Below are positions 35,337 to 43,510 of a stretch of DNA of 53,811 bases, piece after piece. Origin of the DNA: Pseudomonadota bacterium (GTDB taxonomy: Bacteria; Bdellovibrionota_B; Oligoflexia; Oligoflexales; CAIYRB01); contig JAPLFX010000028.1 of assembly GCA_026390445.1 (NCBI GenBank), positions 1-53,811 on the forward strand. The letters run 5' to 3'. Each line of letters starts with the position of its first letter. The stretch's first letter is position 1. Below the pieces are notes generated by a model. It ran no database searches. It had not been told where the DNA came from and was given only the letters and a program-made list of their open reading frames with translations. The position numbers were made by a program, and so were the translations under genes.

Positions 35337-36506
35337 ATGCTTTTCAAGCGTTCTATACTTGTGAGTTTGCTGGCCTTGGCCCCACCGGCCAGAGCCGAGC
35401 CCTTCGCCGATCGCTTGGCTCCGCCATCAAATAAACCCTTTACAAACAGGGAGCTGCACAGCTCTCCTCCGCCAAATCCTAACCCCGACTTAGGCATGCT
35501 GGCATTCTCTGGAGCTGTGTACCTACTCAACACCATTGGTCATGGCATGGCGGACCCGGCACGGCGCCAACGCGTCCATGACCTATCCAGCCAGGTGCCC
35601 GTCAGAGAATCCTATGGAGCGCGTAGTCTTAATGGCAACCCTGCGCAGCAGCATGAGACCCCTGACATTTATGCGCTGCGCTCGTTTGCTGGGCTCGATG
35701 TGCAAAAGGTCATAAAATCACAGGCAAAAAAAGCCCCTCAGGTGGTTGCTATCGTCAAGATGGCGAAGGTCGATATCAAACCCGGCTCGCTGCTCGCCTC
35801 CGAACCAACTCCCAACCCAACACATGATCCGCTTCGCTACGGCTTGGTCGTCAATAGCATCACCCCAGATACCAACTCTCCGCCCCTGGCATCACTTGGG
35901 GATTCCATGGATGACCTACGTTTCGCTGGACACGCCAAGGTTGAGTGGGGAGTGGAGCCGCTGACTGAGACCAATCGACGACGCCTGTTTCAGGACGTGG
36001 CCACAGACTCCCCGCAACCAACCGCAGGTAAGAGCCCCTTCTCGTTTCGACTGCCTAGTCCAAACTTCTCGACCAATGCGACTGCTGAGGGTGGCGACGA
36101 CGTCACTAAGGTCGACGCTCGGGCACTACCTTCGATGCGATTTGAGCTAAGTCAGGAGGACGGCTACTACAGCTTGAGCTACCGCACCTCTGGTAAAGGC
36201 AAGAAACTAGGCGCAGAACATGTCATAAAAGCCCCTATCGTCGGCACCCTCAAAATCGGGAGGCGCTTTGACGACCGTTTACGGCTGCTTGAAACCTCCG
36301 CCTACGAAATTCTCTGCGCACCACATTTACCCTCGCTAAACGTGCATCAAATGCACATCGAGCGACGATTCACCGCCGATCTGTCGACTCGGCTCGGTGT
36401 GAGTCACTCTATCGGCGTCACGGCACGGGGAGAAGCCCAGGGCCCCGAGGCTCAGTCTGCAGACCGCCCCCGAGCCTACGGAATAAACTACTCACATAGT
36501 TTTTGA
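35337..36506 (+). CDS. Exported protein of unknown function
   Basis: A 389-residue protein with a signal peptide (FKRSILVSLLALAPPARA, cleavage after about residue 20). The mature part has no membrane helix and no Cys lipobox. The C-terminal third has charged, alternating strands (YYSLSYRTSG, GTLKIGRRFDD, IGVTARGEA) and ends HSF, which could be a small barrel or a surface domain. The ATG at 35337 has an AAGG site; an upstream GTG at 35235 would destroy the signal peptide. It is divergent from ileS. I do not recognise the family. Confidence 0.72.
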   Translation: MLFKRSILVSLLALAPPARAEPFADRLAPPSNKPFTNRELHSSPPPNPNPDLGMLAFSGAVYLLNTIGHGMADPARRQRVHDLSSQVPVRESYGARSLNGNPAQQHETPDIYALRSFAGLDVQKVIKSQAKKAPQVVAIVKMAKVDIKPGSLLASEPTPNPTHDPLRYGLVVNSITPDTNSPPLASLGDSMDDLRFAGHAKVEWGVEPLTETNRRRLFQDVATDSPQPTAGKSPFSFRLPSPNFSTNATAEGGDDVTKVDARALPSMRFELSQEDGYYSLSYRTSGKGKKLGAEHVIKAPIVGTLKIGRRFDDRLRLLETSAYEILCAPHLPSLNVHQMHIERRFTADLSTRLGVSHSIGVTARGEAQGPEAQSADRPRAYGINYSHSF

Positions 36507-36529
36507 ACGCTGAACTAATGTGGGGGGCT

Positions 36530-36541
36530 GACCAGCTGGTC
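36530..36541. repeat. Perfect 12-base palindrome
   Basis: GACCAGCTGGTC lies 24 bases after the stop of the exported-protein gene and about 80 bases before the ABC-F start. It could be an operator; it is too short to be a strong terminator. Confidence 0.25.
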
Positions 36542-36619
36542 TTTACTTGCCCTGCCGCCTAAAGTATCCCAATGGCTCAGCGCTCCGACAACCCTAGCGT
36601 CCATTAGAAGCAGAACCAC

Positions 36620-38614
36620 ATGTTGCGTATAGATCAGTTAAAGAAATCGTTTGGCGCCCGGGTCCTGTTCGCCGGCGCTAGTTTTCACTTCCCTGAGGGG
36701 GAGCGGGTCGCACTGGTTGGAGCCAACGGTGCTGGCAAAACAACTCTGCTGAATATCCTGTGCGGCCTCGACCACCCTGATGAGGGTGAGGTCCTCATTC
36801 CTGGCAACGCCAGTATTGGCTATCTGCCACAGACCCCGAACGCTCAGCCTGAAGCCACGGTCCTTGCGGAGTGCGAGGCCGGAGCAGTTCCCCTGATGAA
36901 GCTGCGCCGCACCATGGAGGAAGCGATCCAACGATTGGAAGAGGCCCATGATGATGCGGCGCTGCATGCCTACGAAGAAGCCGAAACGGCGTTTCGGCTC
37001 AAGGACGGCTACGCGCTGGAAGCAAAGGCCCAAGGGATCTTGAATGGGCTTGGATTTACCGAAGAAGACCTAACGAAGAGCCCTTTAGCCCTCTCCGGTG
37101 GCTGGCGGATGCGCCTAGAATTGGCACGACTGTTCTTGCGTGAACCAAGCTTTCTAATTCTTGATGAGCCGACCAACCACTTGGACCTTCCAAGTTTGAT
37201 GTGGGTTGAGCAGTATCTACAAACCTTTCGCGGCACGCTGCTGTTTGTATCGCATGACCGCGCCCTGCTAAACCGCTTGTCGACCATGACGCTGCATTTG
37301 GCCAATGGCCGCTTGCAACCGTACCGCGGCAACTTCGACGCCTTTTTAGAGGCGCGCGAAGAGCGCATGAACCAGGAAGAGGCCGAGCGCGGCCAGTTGC
37401 GCCAGCGCCGTGAGCAGATGGAGAAATTCGTTGAACGCTTTGGCGCCAAGGCGACCAAGGCAGCCCAGGCACAATCGCGCGTTAAAATGATAGCTCGAAT
37501 CCGTGAGCTTGAGGACACTCTGGCGCCAGAGGGGTCCGAAGACACGGTCTTTATCAACTTGCCTCTGCCAGCTCGAACGCCGCGTTTGGTCTACCGCGTC
37601 GAGGCCGGGTCGGTCGGCTATACAAAGCCTTTAGCAAAAAAACTCGATTTGCAAATCGAGCGTGGCCACAAAATCGCGATCATCGGCGCCAACGGTATCG
37701 GCAAATCAACCTTCTTACGCACCGTGGCCGGCCGCCAGCCCGCCCTGGGTGGACTGTTCGTTCCGAGTGCTGACATAGAGATCGCCTATTTTGCCCAAGA
37801 GCAACGCGAGACGCTGGATCTGCAAGCCACGGTGCTGCAAAACCTGCTCGCCGCCGGTGATCTTGGCGAGCGAGATGCAAGGCGCCTCCTTGGGGGATTT
37901 TTGTTTCGCGGGGACGACGTCTTCAAGCCCATGCGGGTACTATCGGGAGGCGAGCAGAGTCGCCTGGGACTCGCCTGCTCTTTGGCAAAAAGAGCCAACC
38001 TCTTGCTCCTCGACGAACCGACCAACCACCTGGACATGGCCAGCGTCGAGACCCTCGCCGCAAGCCTTGACGACTATACCGGTACACTCCTTTTTGTTAG
38101 CCACGACCGTAGCTTTATCGATTCGGTCTGTACCCATGTGTTCGCCATGCTGGCAGACGGCAGATCGATGCTGTTTCCTGGTAAATTGGCTGACTACGAA
38201 CGGCTTGCCGAAGTCGCCGGGTTCCCAAACGTCCTGCGCGCGCAAAAGACCGAAGCGCCAAAATCTCTCAAAGCACCTACGCCTGAGACTAAGTCTTCGC
38301 CGAGCCAAGAGCCGCCGCCGGGCAATGCCTTGAGCCCGATCGACCTGAAGGACCTAAAGCGCCAGGAGCAAAGGCTTCAGGCGCGCCTGAAAGCCCTAGA
38401 CCAGGACATGGCAAAGGCTAGATCGGCCATTGCTAGACTCGATGAAGCCATGGCTCTGGTACCAGGCTCGGACTTCACCAAGACCAAGACACTGCACCTG
38501 GAGCAGCAAGCTCTGACGACTCAACTCGAAGGTCAGGAAATGGATTGGATGACTTTATCGGAAGAACTCGAAGAAGTAGCGATCAGACGCAGCTCAGCCA
38601 AGATGGGAAAATGA
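36620..38614 (+). CDS. ABC-F family ATPase (Uup-like)
   Basis: A 664-residue soluble protein with two ABC domains and no membrane part, the mark of ribosome-associated ABC-F ATPases. Walker A motifs are GANGAGKTT and GANGIGKST. Both halves carry LSGG (LSGGWRMRLEL and LSGGEQSRLGL) and LDEPTNHLD. An interdomain linker (about 240-300, KFVERFGAKATKAAQAQSR) is typical. The C-terminus has an acidic, coiled-coil tail (EQRLQARLKALDQDMAKARSA), as in Uup. It probably acts on ribosomes or on branched DNA. The last 82 bases overlap the convergent EEP gene. Confidence 0.93.
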   Translation: MLRIDQLKKSFGARVLFAGASFHFPEGERVALVGANGAGKTTLLNILCGLDHPDEGEVLIPGNASIGYLPQTPNAQPEATVLAECEAGAVPLMKLRRTMEEAIQRLEEAHDDAALHAYEEAETAFRLKDGYALEAKAQGILNGLGFTEEDLTKSPLALSGGWRMRLELARLFLREPSFLILDEPTNHLDLPSLMWVEQYLQTFRGTLLFVSHDRALLNRLSTMTLHLANGRLQPYRGNFDAFLEAREERMNQEEAERGQLRQRREQMEKFVERFGAKATKAAQAQSRVKMIARIRELEDTLAPEGSEDTVFINLPLPARTPRLVYRVEAGSVGYTKPLAKKLDLQIERGHKIAIIGANGIGKSTFLRTVAGRQPALGGLFVPSADIEIAYFAQEQRETLDLQATVLQNLLAAGDLGERDARRLLGGFLFRGDDVFKPMRVLSGGEQSRLGLACSLAKRANLLLLDEPTNHLDMASVETLAASLDDYTGTLLFVSHDRSFIDSVCTHVFAMLADGRSMLFPGKLADYERLAEVAGFPNVLRAQKTEAPKSLKAPTPETKSSPSQEPPPGNALSPIDLKDLKRQEQRLQARLKALDQDMAKARSAIARLDEAMALVPGSDFTKTKTLHLEQQALTTQLEGQEMDWMTLSEELEEVAIRRSSAKMGK

Positions 38615-39408
38615 TCGGAGTTGCGAAAAGTCGTGTCGATACGGGCATTGGTCACCTCGAGTCCACGGCAAAACAGCTGGTCCAATGCCTGGGTTTTCGG
38701 CCGTGGATCGCCCGGTATTGCCACGTAATTCAAGCCTATGCGGTGCAGTACCTGCGACACCGCCCGCAGATAGCCAGGTGTAAATGTATTGAAATCACCG
38801 GCTAACACAATTGGACCGACGTGTCCTGGAAGGTGCGATAGGAGATGTTCCATCTCTTCAACTGCAGCAGCCTTTCGCCGCATTAGGGTGGCGTGAATAT
38901 TGATCACCATCAGCTTTTGTTCGCTTCCAAGCAGCGGGTACAATTTGATTAGGGCCGCCTTGGGCGTCTTAAAAATCGGCTCAGGGTATTTACAAATGAC
39001 CCGCAAGGGCTCACCAAAAGCCGGGGCCCGGGCTACCGTCATGACGCCATCGCGAAGTCCGTCGCGGCGTTTATAAGATGCCGCATGGATGGTCTCAAAC
39101 CCTGGCCCAGTGTACATCCCAAGTGCATGCTTTGAGAGCAATGCTTCTTGGGTCAAGATCAAATCGGAGCCATAACACAGTGTGCGGTAGTCATGATCGA
39201 ACAAGCGCCCACCAGCACCCTTGCACAGGTTCCAGATCGCTAGTCGAATACGTGTAGGCTCTAGTCCAGAAAACTCCGGATCCCCAAGCCGCCAAATAGC
39301 TTCGTGATCAGGAACCTGTTCGATGGTCCACACCTGCCTAAGACTCTCCATAACGGCCCGGTACGAACGCTTTGGACTCTGCGGCTTGGCCTTCGGAGTA
39401 TTTTTCAC
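38533..39408 (-). CDS. Endonuclease/exonuclease/phosphatase (EEP) family protein
   Basis: A 291-residue member of the EEP superfamily of metal-dependent phosphodiesterases and phosphatases. Visible active-site motifs are LTQEALL (metal Glu), NIHATLM, LAGDFNTF (GDFN) and RNSDHFPI (SDH). The start is the GTG at 39408, whose TGA overlap (GTGA) with the glpD stop couples the two genes. A longer frame to 39471 is open but overlaps glpD. The substrate could be nucleic acid, a phospholipid or an inositol-type phosphate. Confidence 0.85.
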   Translation of the reverse strand: MKNTPKAKPQSPKRSYRAVMESLRQVWTIEQVPDHEAIWRLGDPEFSGLEPTRIRLAIWNLCKGAGGRLFDHDYRTLCYGSDLILTQEALLSKHALGMYTGPGFETIHAASYKRRDGLRDGVMTVARAPAFGEPLRVICKYPEPIFKTPKAALIKLYPLLGSEQKLMVINIHATLMRRKAAAVEEMEHLLSHLPGHVGPIVLAGDFNTFTPGYLRAVSQVLHRIGLNYVAIPGDPRPKTQALDQLFCRGLEVTNARIDTTFRNSDHFPILAELRLIATSSSSSDKVIQSIS

Positions 39409-40664
39409 GTTGATGCGGCAAACCTTTCCGCCACACTTGGCACTTTGGGCGTGTCTGAAGCCCCCGCCCAACTTTCTGCCCGGTCTGTAGTGCTCGGTGC
39501 AAATTCGCCAAAATGGTTGGTGATCCGGTCTCCAATCAACTTTGACAAATTACGATATGAGGTGAGCTTACCGCCGTATAGAGTCATTAAAAGACCTCGC
39601 TTACTGACGCTCTCCCCTAGCACATGATGCCGCGAAGTGTCTGACAATCCGTAACCCGACTCGACTGCCAACCACCTTAGCCCAGCAAACACCTGACGTA
39701 TATCAGCTCTCTTGAGCTTTTTGGTGAGAAACTGATTACAGTTCTCAAGCAAATAATCGATATCGGCATCGTCGACGCCAACTTTGTCCGGGTCTCCGGA
39801 ATAAAGGTCCTCCGTCGTTCCCGCCAAGGTGTATCCGGCCCACGGCAAGACAAAGAAAATTCTCCCGTCTCCCTTTGAAGATTGCAAAAAGAGACCAGCT
39901 TTAAGTCCAATATCATCGAATAATAGATGCGAACCTTTGTTGTTAATACCGCGATGGGTCGGGGTTATTCCGCTGGCCTCAAGCAGAGTGTTCGCCCACG
40001 GACCCAGGCAGTTGACGACATACAGCGCACTAATTTTTTTGGATGCACCAGTTGGTCCACGAATTTCTACCGTCCACCCGTCCTCACTGGAGGCAATCCT
40101 CGTCACCTCACTGCCTTCGCTAATACCAGCTCCCAGCTTTTTCGCCGATGCCGCGACCCGATAGACCAAGCCCAAGTCATCGGTCTGACCATCCCAAAAC
40201 GAATAGACGCCTTTGCAGACGCTTTGGTCCAACATTGGTGCCTTGGCTGTAACCTCAGCAGCTGGCACCAAGCGATGCGGTGATAATCGGTAGCGGCCGG
40301 CCAACTTGTCGTATAGGGACAGCCCGGCCTTCACCATGAGTTTTGGCATGCCGGAGGACTTTAAAATGGGAAAGAGAAACTCTACTGGTTGCACCAGATC
40401 CGGAGCCAAACCAATCAGCAGCCGCCGTTCGCGGAGTCCCTCGGCAACCAAACTAAAGTCACTGAATCGTCGCAGGTAGCGTAATCCACCATGAATCAGC
40501 TTAGTGGATTTTGAACTTGTGCCCTGGCCGAGCGATTTCTTTTCCACCAAGTGGATGTCCTTCCACCCTCGGCTAGCTAAATCGTGCAGCACGCCAACGC
40601 CATGAATACCCCCACCAAGGATTAACACCCGAACACGCGGCGGCAGTTCATCGTTATAAACCAT
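39405..40664 (-). CDS. glpD: FAD-dependent glycerol-3-phosphate dehydrogenase
   Basis: A 419-residue GlpD-type flavoprotein that oxidises glycerol 3-phosphate to dihydroxyacetone phosphate and feeds electrons to quinone. The N-terminal FAD motif is LILGGGIHGVGVLHDLASRG, followed by the GlpD signature KLIHGGLRYL. YGGKLTSYR is near the C-terminus. It is shorter than E. coli GlpD (501) and lacks most of its C-terminal cap domain. It is coupled to the EEP gene through a GTGA overlap. The product could enter glycolysis through the tpiA product. Confidence 0.93.
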   Translation of the reverse strand: MVYNDELPPRVRVLILGGGIHGVGVLHDLASRGWKDIHLVEKKSLGQGTSSKSTKLIHGGLRYLRRFSDFSLVAEGLRERRLLIGLAPDLVQPVEFLFPILKSSGMPKLMVKAGLSLYDKLAGRYRLSPHRLVPAAEVTAKAPMLDQSVCKGVYSFWDGQTDDLGLVYRVAASAKKLGAGISEGSEVTRIASSEDGWTVEIRGPTGASKKISALYVVNCLGPWANTLLEASGITPTHRGINNKGSHLLFDDIGLKAGLFLQSSKGDGRIFFVLPWAGYTLAGTTEDLYSGDPDKVGVDDADIDYLLENCNQFLTKKLKRADIRQVFAGLRWLAVESGYGLSDTSRHHVLGESVSKRGLLMTLYGGKLTSYRNLSKLIGDRITNHFGEFAPSTTDRAESWAGASDTPKVPSVAERFAAST

Positions 40665-40745
40665 ATGCGGAATTCCTACTGAAAGCTCTGACTTGCCCGT
40701 GGACGGGGGAGGGCAACTAAGATTATACTCTGATGGCGATGCCCA

Positions 40746-41171
40746 ATGATTGTTTTTGCAGCCGAGTCTTCGGCGAGGCCGAGCGTGAGCGAATCATTCG
40801 ACAGCAAACAAGTTGCGATTACCCGGGGTCAACGTTACTCCTCCCACGCCCTGGTTGAGCTGCGTAAGTTTAAGCACCTTCCTTTCAAAATATATAGCGC
40901 TGTCCTTCTCGATATCAGCCTGGGGGGCTTCAAGCTCGAATTTACCGGCGAGGTCAACGCCAACTCGGGCGAACAGTTCTGGCTGCATATACCGCTGACG
41001 CCCCTAGGCATATACTCCCCGTCTAAACTCATGTGCCGTGCTGAATGTCGCTGGTTTGATCCGAAAAAATATCGCGTTGGCGGCGTCTTTATGCATCTGG
41101 ACACCACCGAGCGGCATATCATAGATCAGGTGTTGGAAGCCCTTCAATTGCGTGGCGGGTTGTCAGACTGA
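40746..41171 (+). CDS. PilZ domain protein
   Basis: A 141-residue single-domain protein with the PilZ pattern. Arg27 and Arg30 lie near the N-terminus, DISLGG is at 56-61 and a later VGGVFM forms the last strand region. Arg spacing is three instead of the usual four, so c-di-GMP binding is likely but not certain. No membrane part is seen. It should be an effector for c-di-GMP; an HD-GYP phosphodiesterase lies 10 kb downstream. The start has no good ribosome site. The last 28 bases overlap the convergent lipoprotein gene. Confidence 0.82.
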   Translation: MIVFAAESSARPSVSESFDSKQVAITRGQRYSSHALVELRKFKHLPFKIYSAVLLDISLGGFKLEFTGEVNANSGEQFWLHIPLTPLGIYSPSKLMCRAECRWFDPKKYRVGGVFMHLDTTERHIIDQVLEALQLRGGLSD

Positions 41172-43387
41172 AGCGCATGTGCAGGACTCGCAGGTACCAA
41201 TGGTGAAAACCAATCACTTTGACTACAGAGGTAATTTTTCTTATCAGAGGTAAAGGCTGTGCGCATGCGAATGCGCACAGCTCCAGGTTCGCTCAGGTCA
41301 GCCTCCGTTTGCAGCATACGGCGGTTTATGACCAGTTCAAGACTGCGCCTTGCGACCGGAGCGGCTCGGCTGATACGCCTAAACGGAGCATCCTGATTGG
41401 GATTGAAAATCTGAACCTCACGGCTACCCGCAGTCGACGTCAAAAGAACCTGCCGATTCTGCTTCGGTAGATCGACAGCGATCTCCCACCTCGCTGCCGG
41501 TTCATCAACCCAAAAATCACTGGCGACGGCGCCGAACAAAAGATCCGTGGGTGTAGCAAGCGCGGCGTAAAATTCAATAGCAGCTGCTTTTGGGCATTGT
41601 CCTGAGGACGTATTGACGACGGCTAAGCGTTTAGGCAACAGCTCCTGCCAGTCACTGAAATCCCCATCAGCGATGATGCTTTGAGGGTGAGAACCTGCAT
41701 TCTGCGGATCCGTTCCGGCTAGCCATTCGGCCATATCAGTCCACCCGTCCCCATCGCTATCGGCCCGCTTCGGATCGGTTCCTAACCTGGCTTCGAGGAA
41801 ATTCGGCAATCCATCCAGGTCGTCATCGTCGAGTGCCGCAGCGGTGAAAGGCGCGACGAAGGCAGCGGCGTCCAGCCAACCATGCAGAAGACTGCTTAAC
41901 CGATCACATTTCGCCGCATCGTTGCCGCAGTTAGCGACCAGTGCTGCCTTGAACGCATCAATACCACTAATGGTATCTGCCGCTGCAGCTGTGGCAGCTG
42001 CAGACCAGACGGCCAGCAGCTGCGCCGGACCTAGCTCATTGCCCAGGAGATGGCCAAACGCCACAGCCTTGGTACGCCCCGACGCCGAGTCCGCCGCCGC
42101 CGACGGCAGCGGCACGGCTTGTTCCTGGGTGGATGCGGCGAGAAAGGCGGCGACGCCTGGGCGAATAGAGTCCAGCCAATAGCTCTTACCGAGTTGCTGC
42201 GGGACCAAAACATCGAGAAGAGCCTGTCGGAGCGCCTGCTCGACCAGTATCGGCGCGCGTGGAAAGATGTCTCTAAGCCCCAAATCAAGTAGCTGCCCAG
42301 CGGTCTCGACGAAAAATGCTCCCTCAGGGAAGTCATCCAACCTGTCAGCACGGAAGCGCCGCGCATCAACCAGCAAGCCCCGGTACACACCAGCCAAGCC
42401 AGCGCTTCCCAAGACGTTGCCGCCGCCGTCACCAGTGTAGAATGGATTGATGCCGGTACTTTGACTCATTTCTGGCAGATCGGCTGTGGCGACTAGAATG
42501 GCGAGGTGACTCATGGGTAAGGGTCGACTCAGTATTGACTGAACTCGGTCCAAGGCTAGCCGCACTAGGCCGAAGAACGGTGCCCCAGAGTCACCTGGAC
42601 TAGTGCTGATTTCACTGACATCCACCCCCCCCACGCTGCTGGCCCAGTGGACGCAGCGGCCAACCTTGAAGGTGGGCTGGTCGGTGGCTAACATCGAGGG
42701 AAAGTAGGCGGCGGCTGTCGAATCCATGATTTGACCTACGCGCTCGTCGCGCGTGAACAGCCGCACCCACCACAGCGGCCAAGTCACGACATCGCCGAGC
42801 AGGCGCCGACTCAGCCAGATCTCGGTACCATCGACCCCACTAGCAACCACCCCGAACTCTGTGCCGACGCCCTCCCATTGCCCATTGTGAAATTGCTGAA
42901 GGGCCCCGTCACTGACGCGAAAAAGACGCCGCAAGTCGCGACGCACCGCGTTTTTAACGACTGCTCCCCCACCAAACTCGAGATTCAAGCTACCATCGAC
43001 CGGCACCTTGTAAGCCACCGCGAGGACCACATCGTCGCCACTGGCCGCGATCTTCCAACTCGTCAGATCAAAGCCGTCGATTGCGTCGCCAGCCGGATCG
43101 GACAGATTTCCTGCAGGGCTTACCCAGTCGCTAAAGCTGCCATCAATCACAATTGGTTTGGCCTGCAACGGCAGCTGCAGTGAGTCCTGCTGCTGCAGGC
43201 ACTCGCCGGAATTTGGCCTCAGGTAACTTAAGGGATCAAATCCGACATCGGTCCGAAGCCCCAAAGAGGCCGGAGGCCCTGCCTCGGCCTGTGACGGCGC
43301 AGGAGGCTCTCCCTCCTTGTTGCCGCCAGTACCGCCGCAGCTTATGCCAAAGGTCACTAGACCAACTAGCACGAGCTGTTGCCGCAT
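41144..43387 (-). CDS. Large modular lipoprotein with two DGxFSDW modules and Ca-binding-type loops
   Basis: A 747-residue exported protein. The signal peptide ends in GISC (Cys17). Two similar modules begin IDGSFSDW (81-88) and ADGDFSDW (573-580); each looks like a CBM9/DOMON-type beta sandwich. Between them lies a central part (about 270-515), mainly helical and Ala-rich. A short Asp-rich segment (about 520-560, with DDDLDGLPNF and DSDGDGWTD) matches thrombospondin type-3 calcium loops. The ribosome site is GGAGAG. The combination suggests a surface protein that binds sugar or ligand. A peptidase origin for the central part is a guess only. Confidence 0.76.
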   Translation of the reverse strand: MRQQLVLVGLVTFGISCGGTGGNKEGEPPAPSQAEAGPPASLGLRTDVGFDPLSYLRPNSGECLQQQDSLQLPLQAKPIVIDGSFSDWVSPAGNLSDPAGDAIDGFDLTSWKIAASGDDVVLAVAYKVPVDGSLNLEFGGGAVVKNAVRRDLRRLFRVSDGALQQFHNGQWEGVGTEFGVVASGVDGTEIWLSRRLLGDVVTWPLWWVRLFTRDERVGQIMDSTAAAYFPSMLATDQPTFKVGRCVHWASSVGGVDVSEISTSPGDSGAPFFGLVRLALDRVQSILSRPLPMSHLAILVATADLPEMSQSTGINPFYTGDGGGNVLGSAGLAGVYRGLLVDARRFRADRLDDFPEGAFFVETAGQLLDLGLRDIFPRAPILVEQALRQALLDVLVPQQLGKSYWLDSIRPGVAAFLAASTQEQAVPLPSAAADSASGRTKAVAFGHLLGNELGPAQLLAVWSAAATAAAADTISGIDAFKAALVANCGNDAAKCDRLSSLLHGWLDAAAFVAPFTAAALDDDDLDGLPNFLEARLGTDPKRADSDGDGWTDMAEWLAGTDPQNAGSHPQSIIADGDFSDWQELLPKRLAVVNTSSGQCPKAAAIEFYAALATPTDLLFGAVASDFWVDEPAARWEIAVDLPKQNRQVLLTSTAGSREVQIFNPNQDAPFRRISRAAPVARRSLELVINRRMLQTEADLSEPGAVRIRMRTAFTSDKKNYLCSQSDWFSPLVPASPAHALQSDNPPRN

Positions 43388-43407
43388 GCGCGTCTCTCCG
43401 GGTTAAT

Positions 43408-43436
43408 GTCGTGGGATCCTTTTATTATCGCACGAC
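43408..43436. repeat. Inverted repeat between lipoprotein gene and fadI
   Basis: GTCGTG (43408-43413) and CACGAC (43431-43436) are perfect 6-base arms with a 17-base A+T-rich spacer. They lie in the 123-base divergent region and could bind a dimeric regulator. Confidence 0.35.
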
Positions 43437-43510
43437 GGGCGTCCTTGGTGCAAAATACCTGGGCGTTCGACGCAAAGCCTATTGATGCGGAACAGCTGGT
43501 GGGAGATTTT

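Noticed and set aside
37009-37557. 182-codon open frame on the minus strand
   Set aside because: It is antisense to the first ABC domain of the ABC-F gene and is very Arg/Ser-rich, as expected of a shadow frame.
42574-42608. GDSGAP in the modular lipoprotein, resembling the serine-protease active-site motif
   Set aside because: No matching His and Asp motifs are found at suitable places, so a trypsin fold is not supported.
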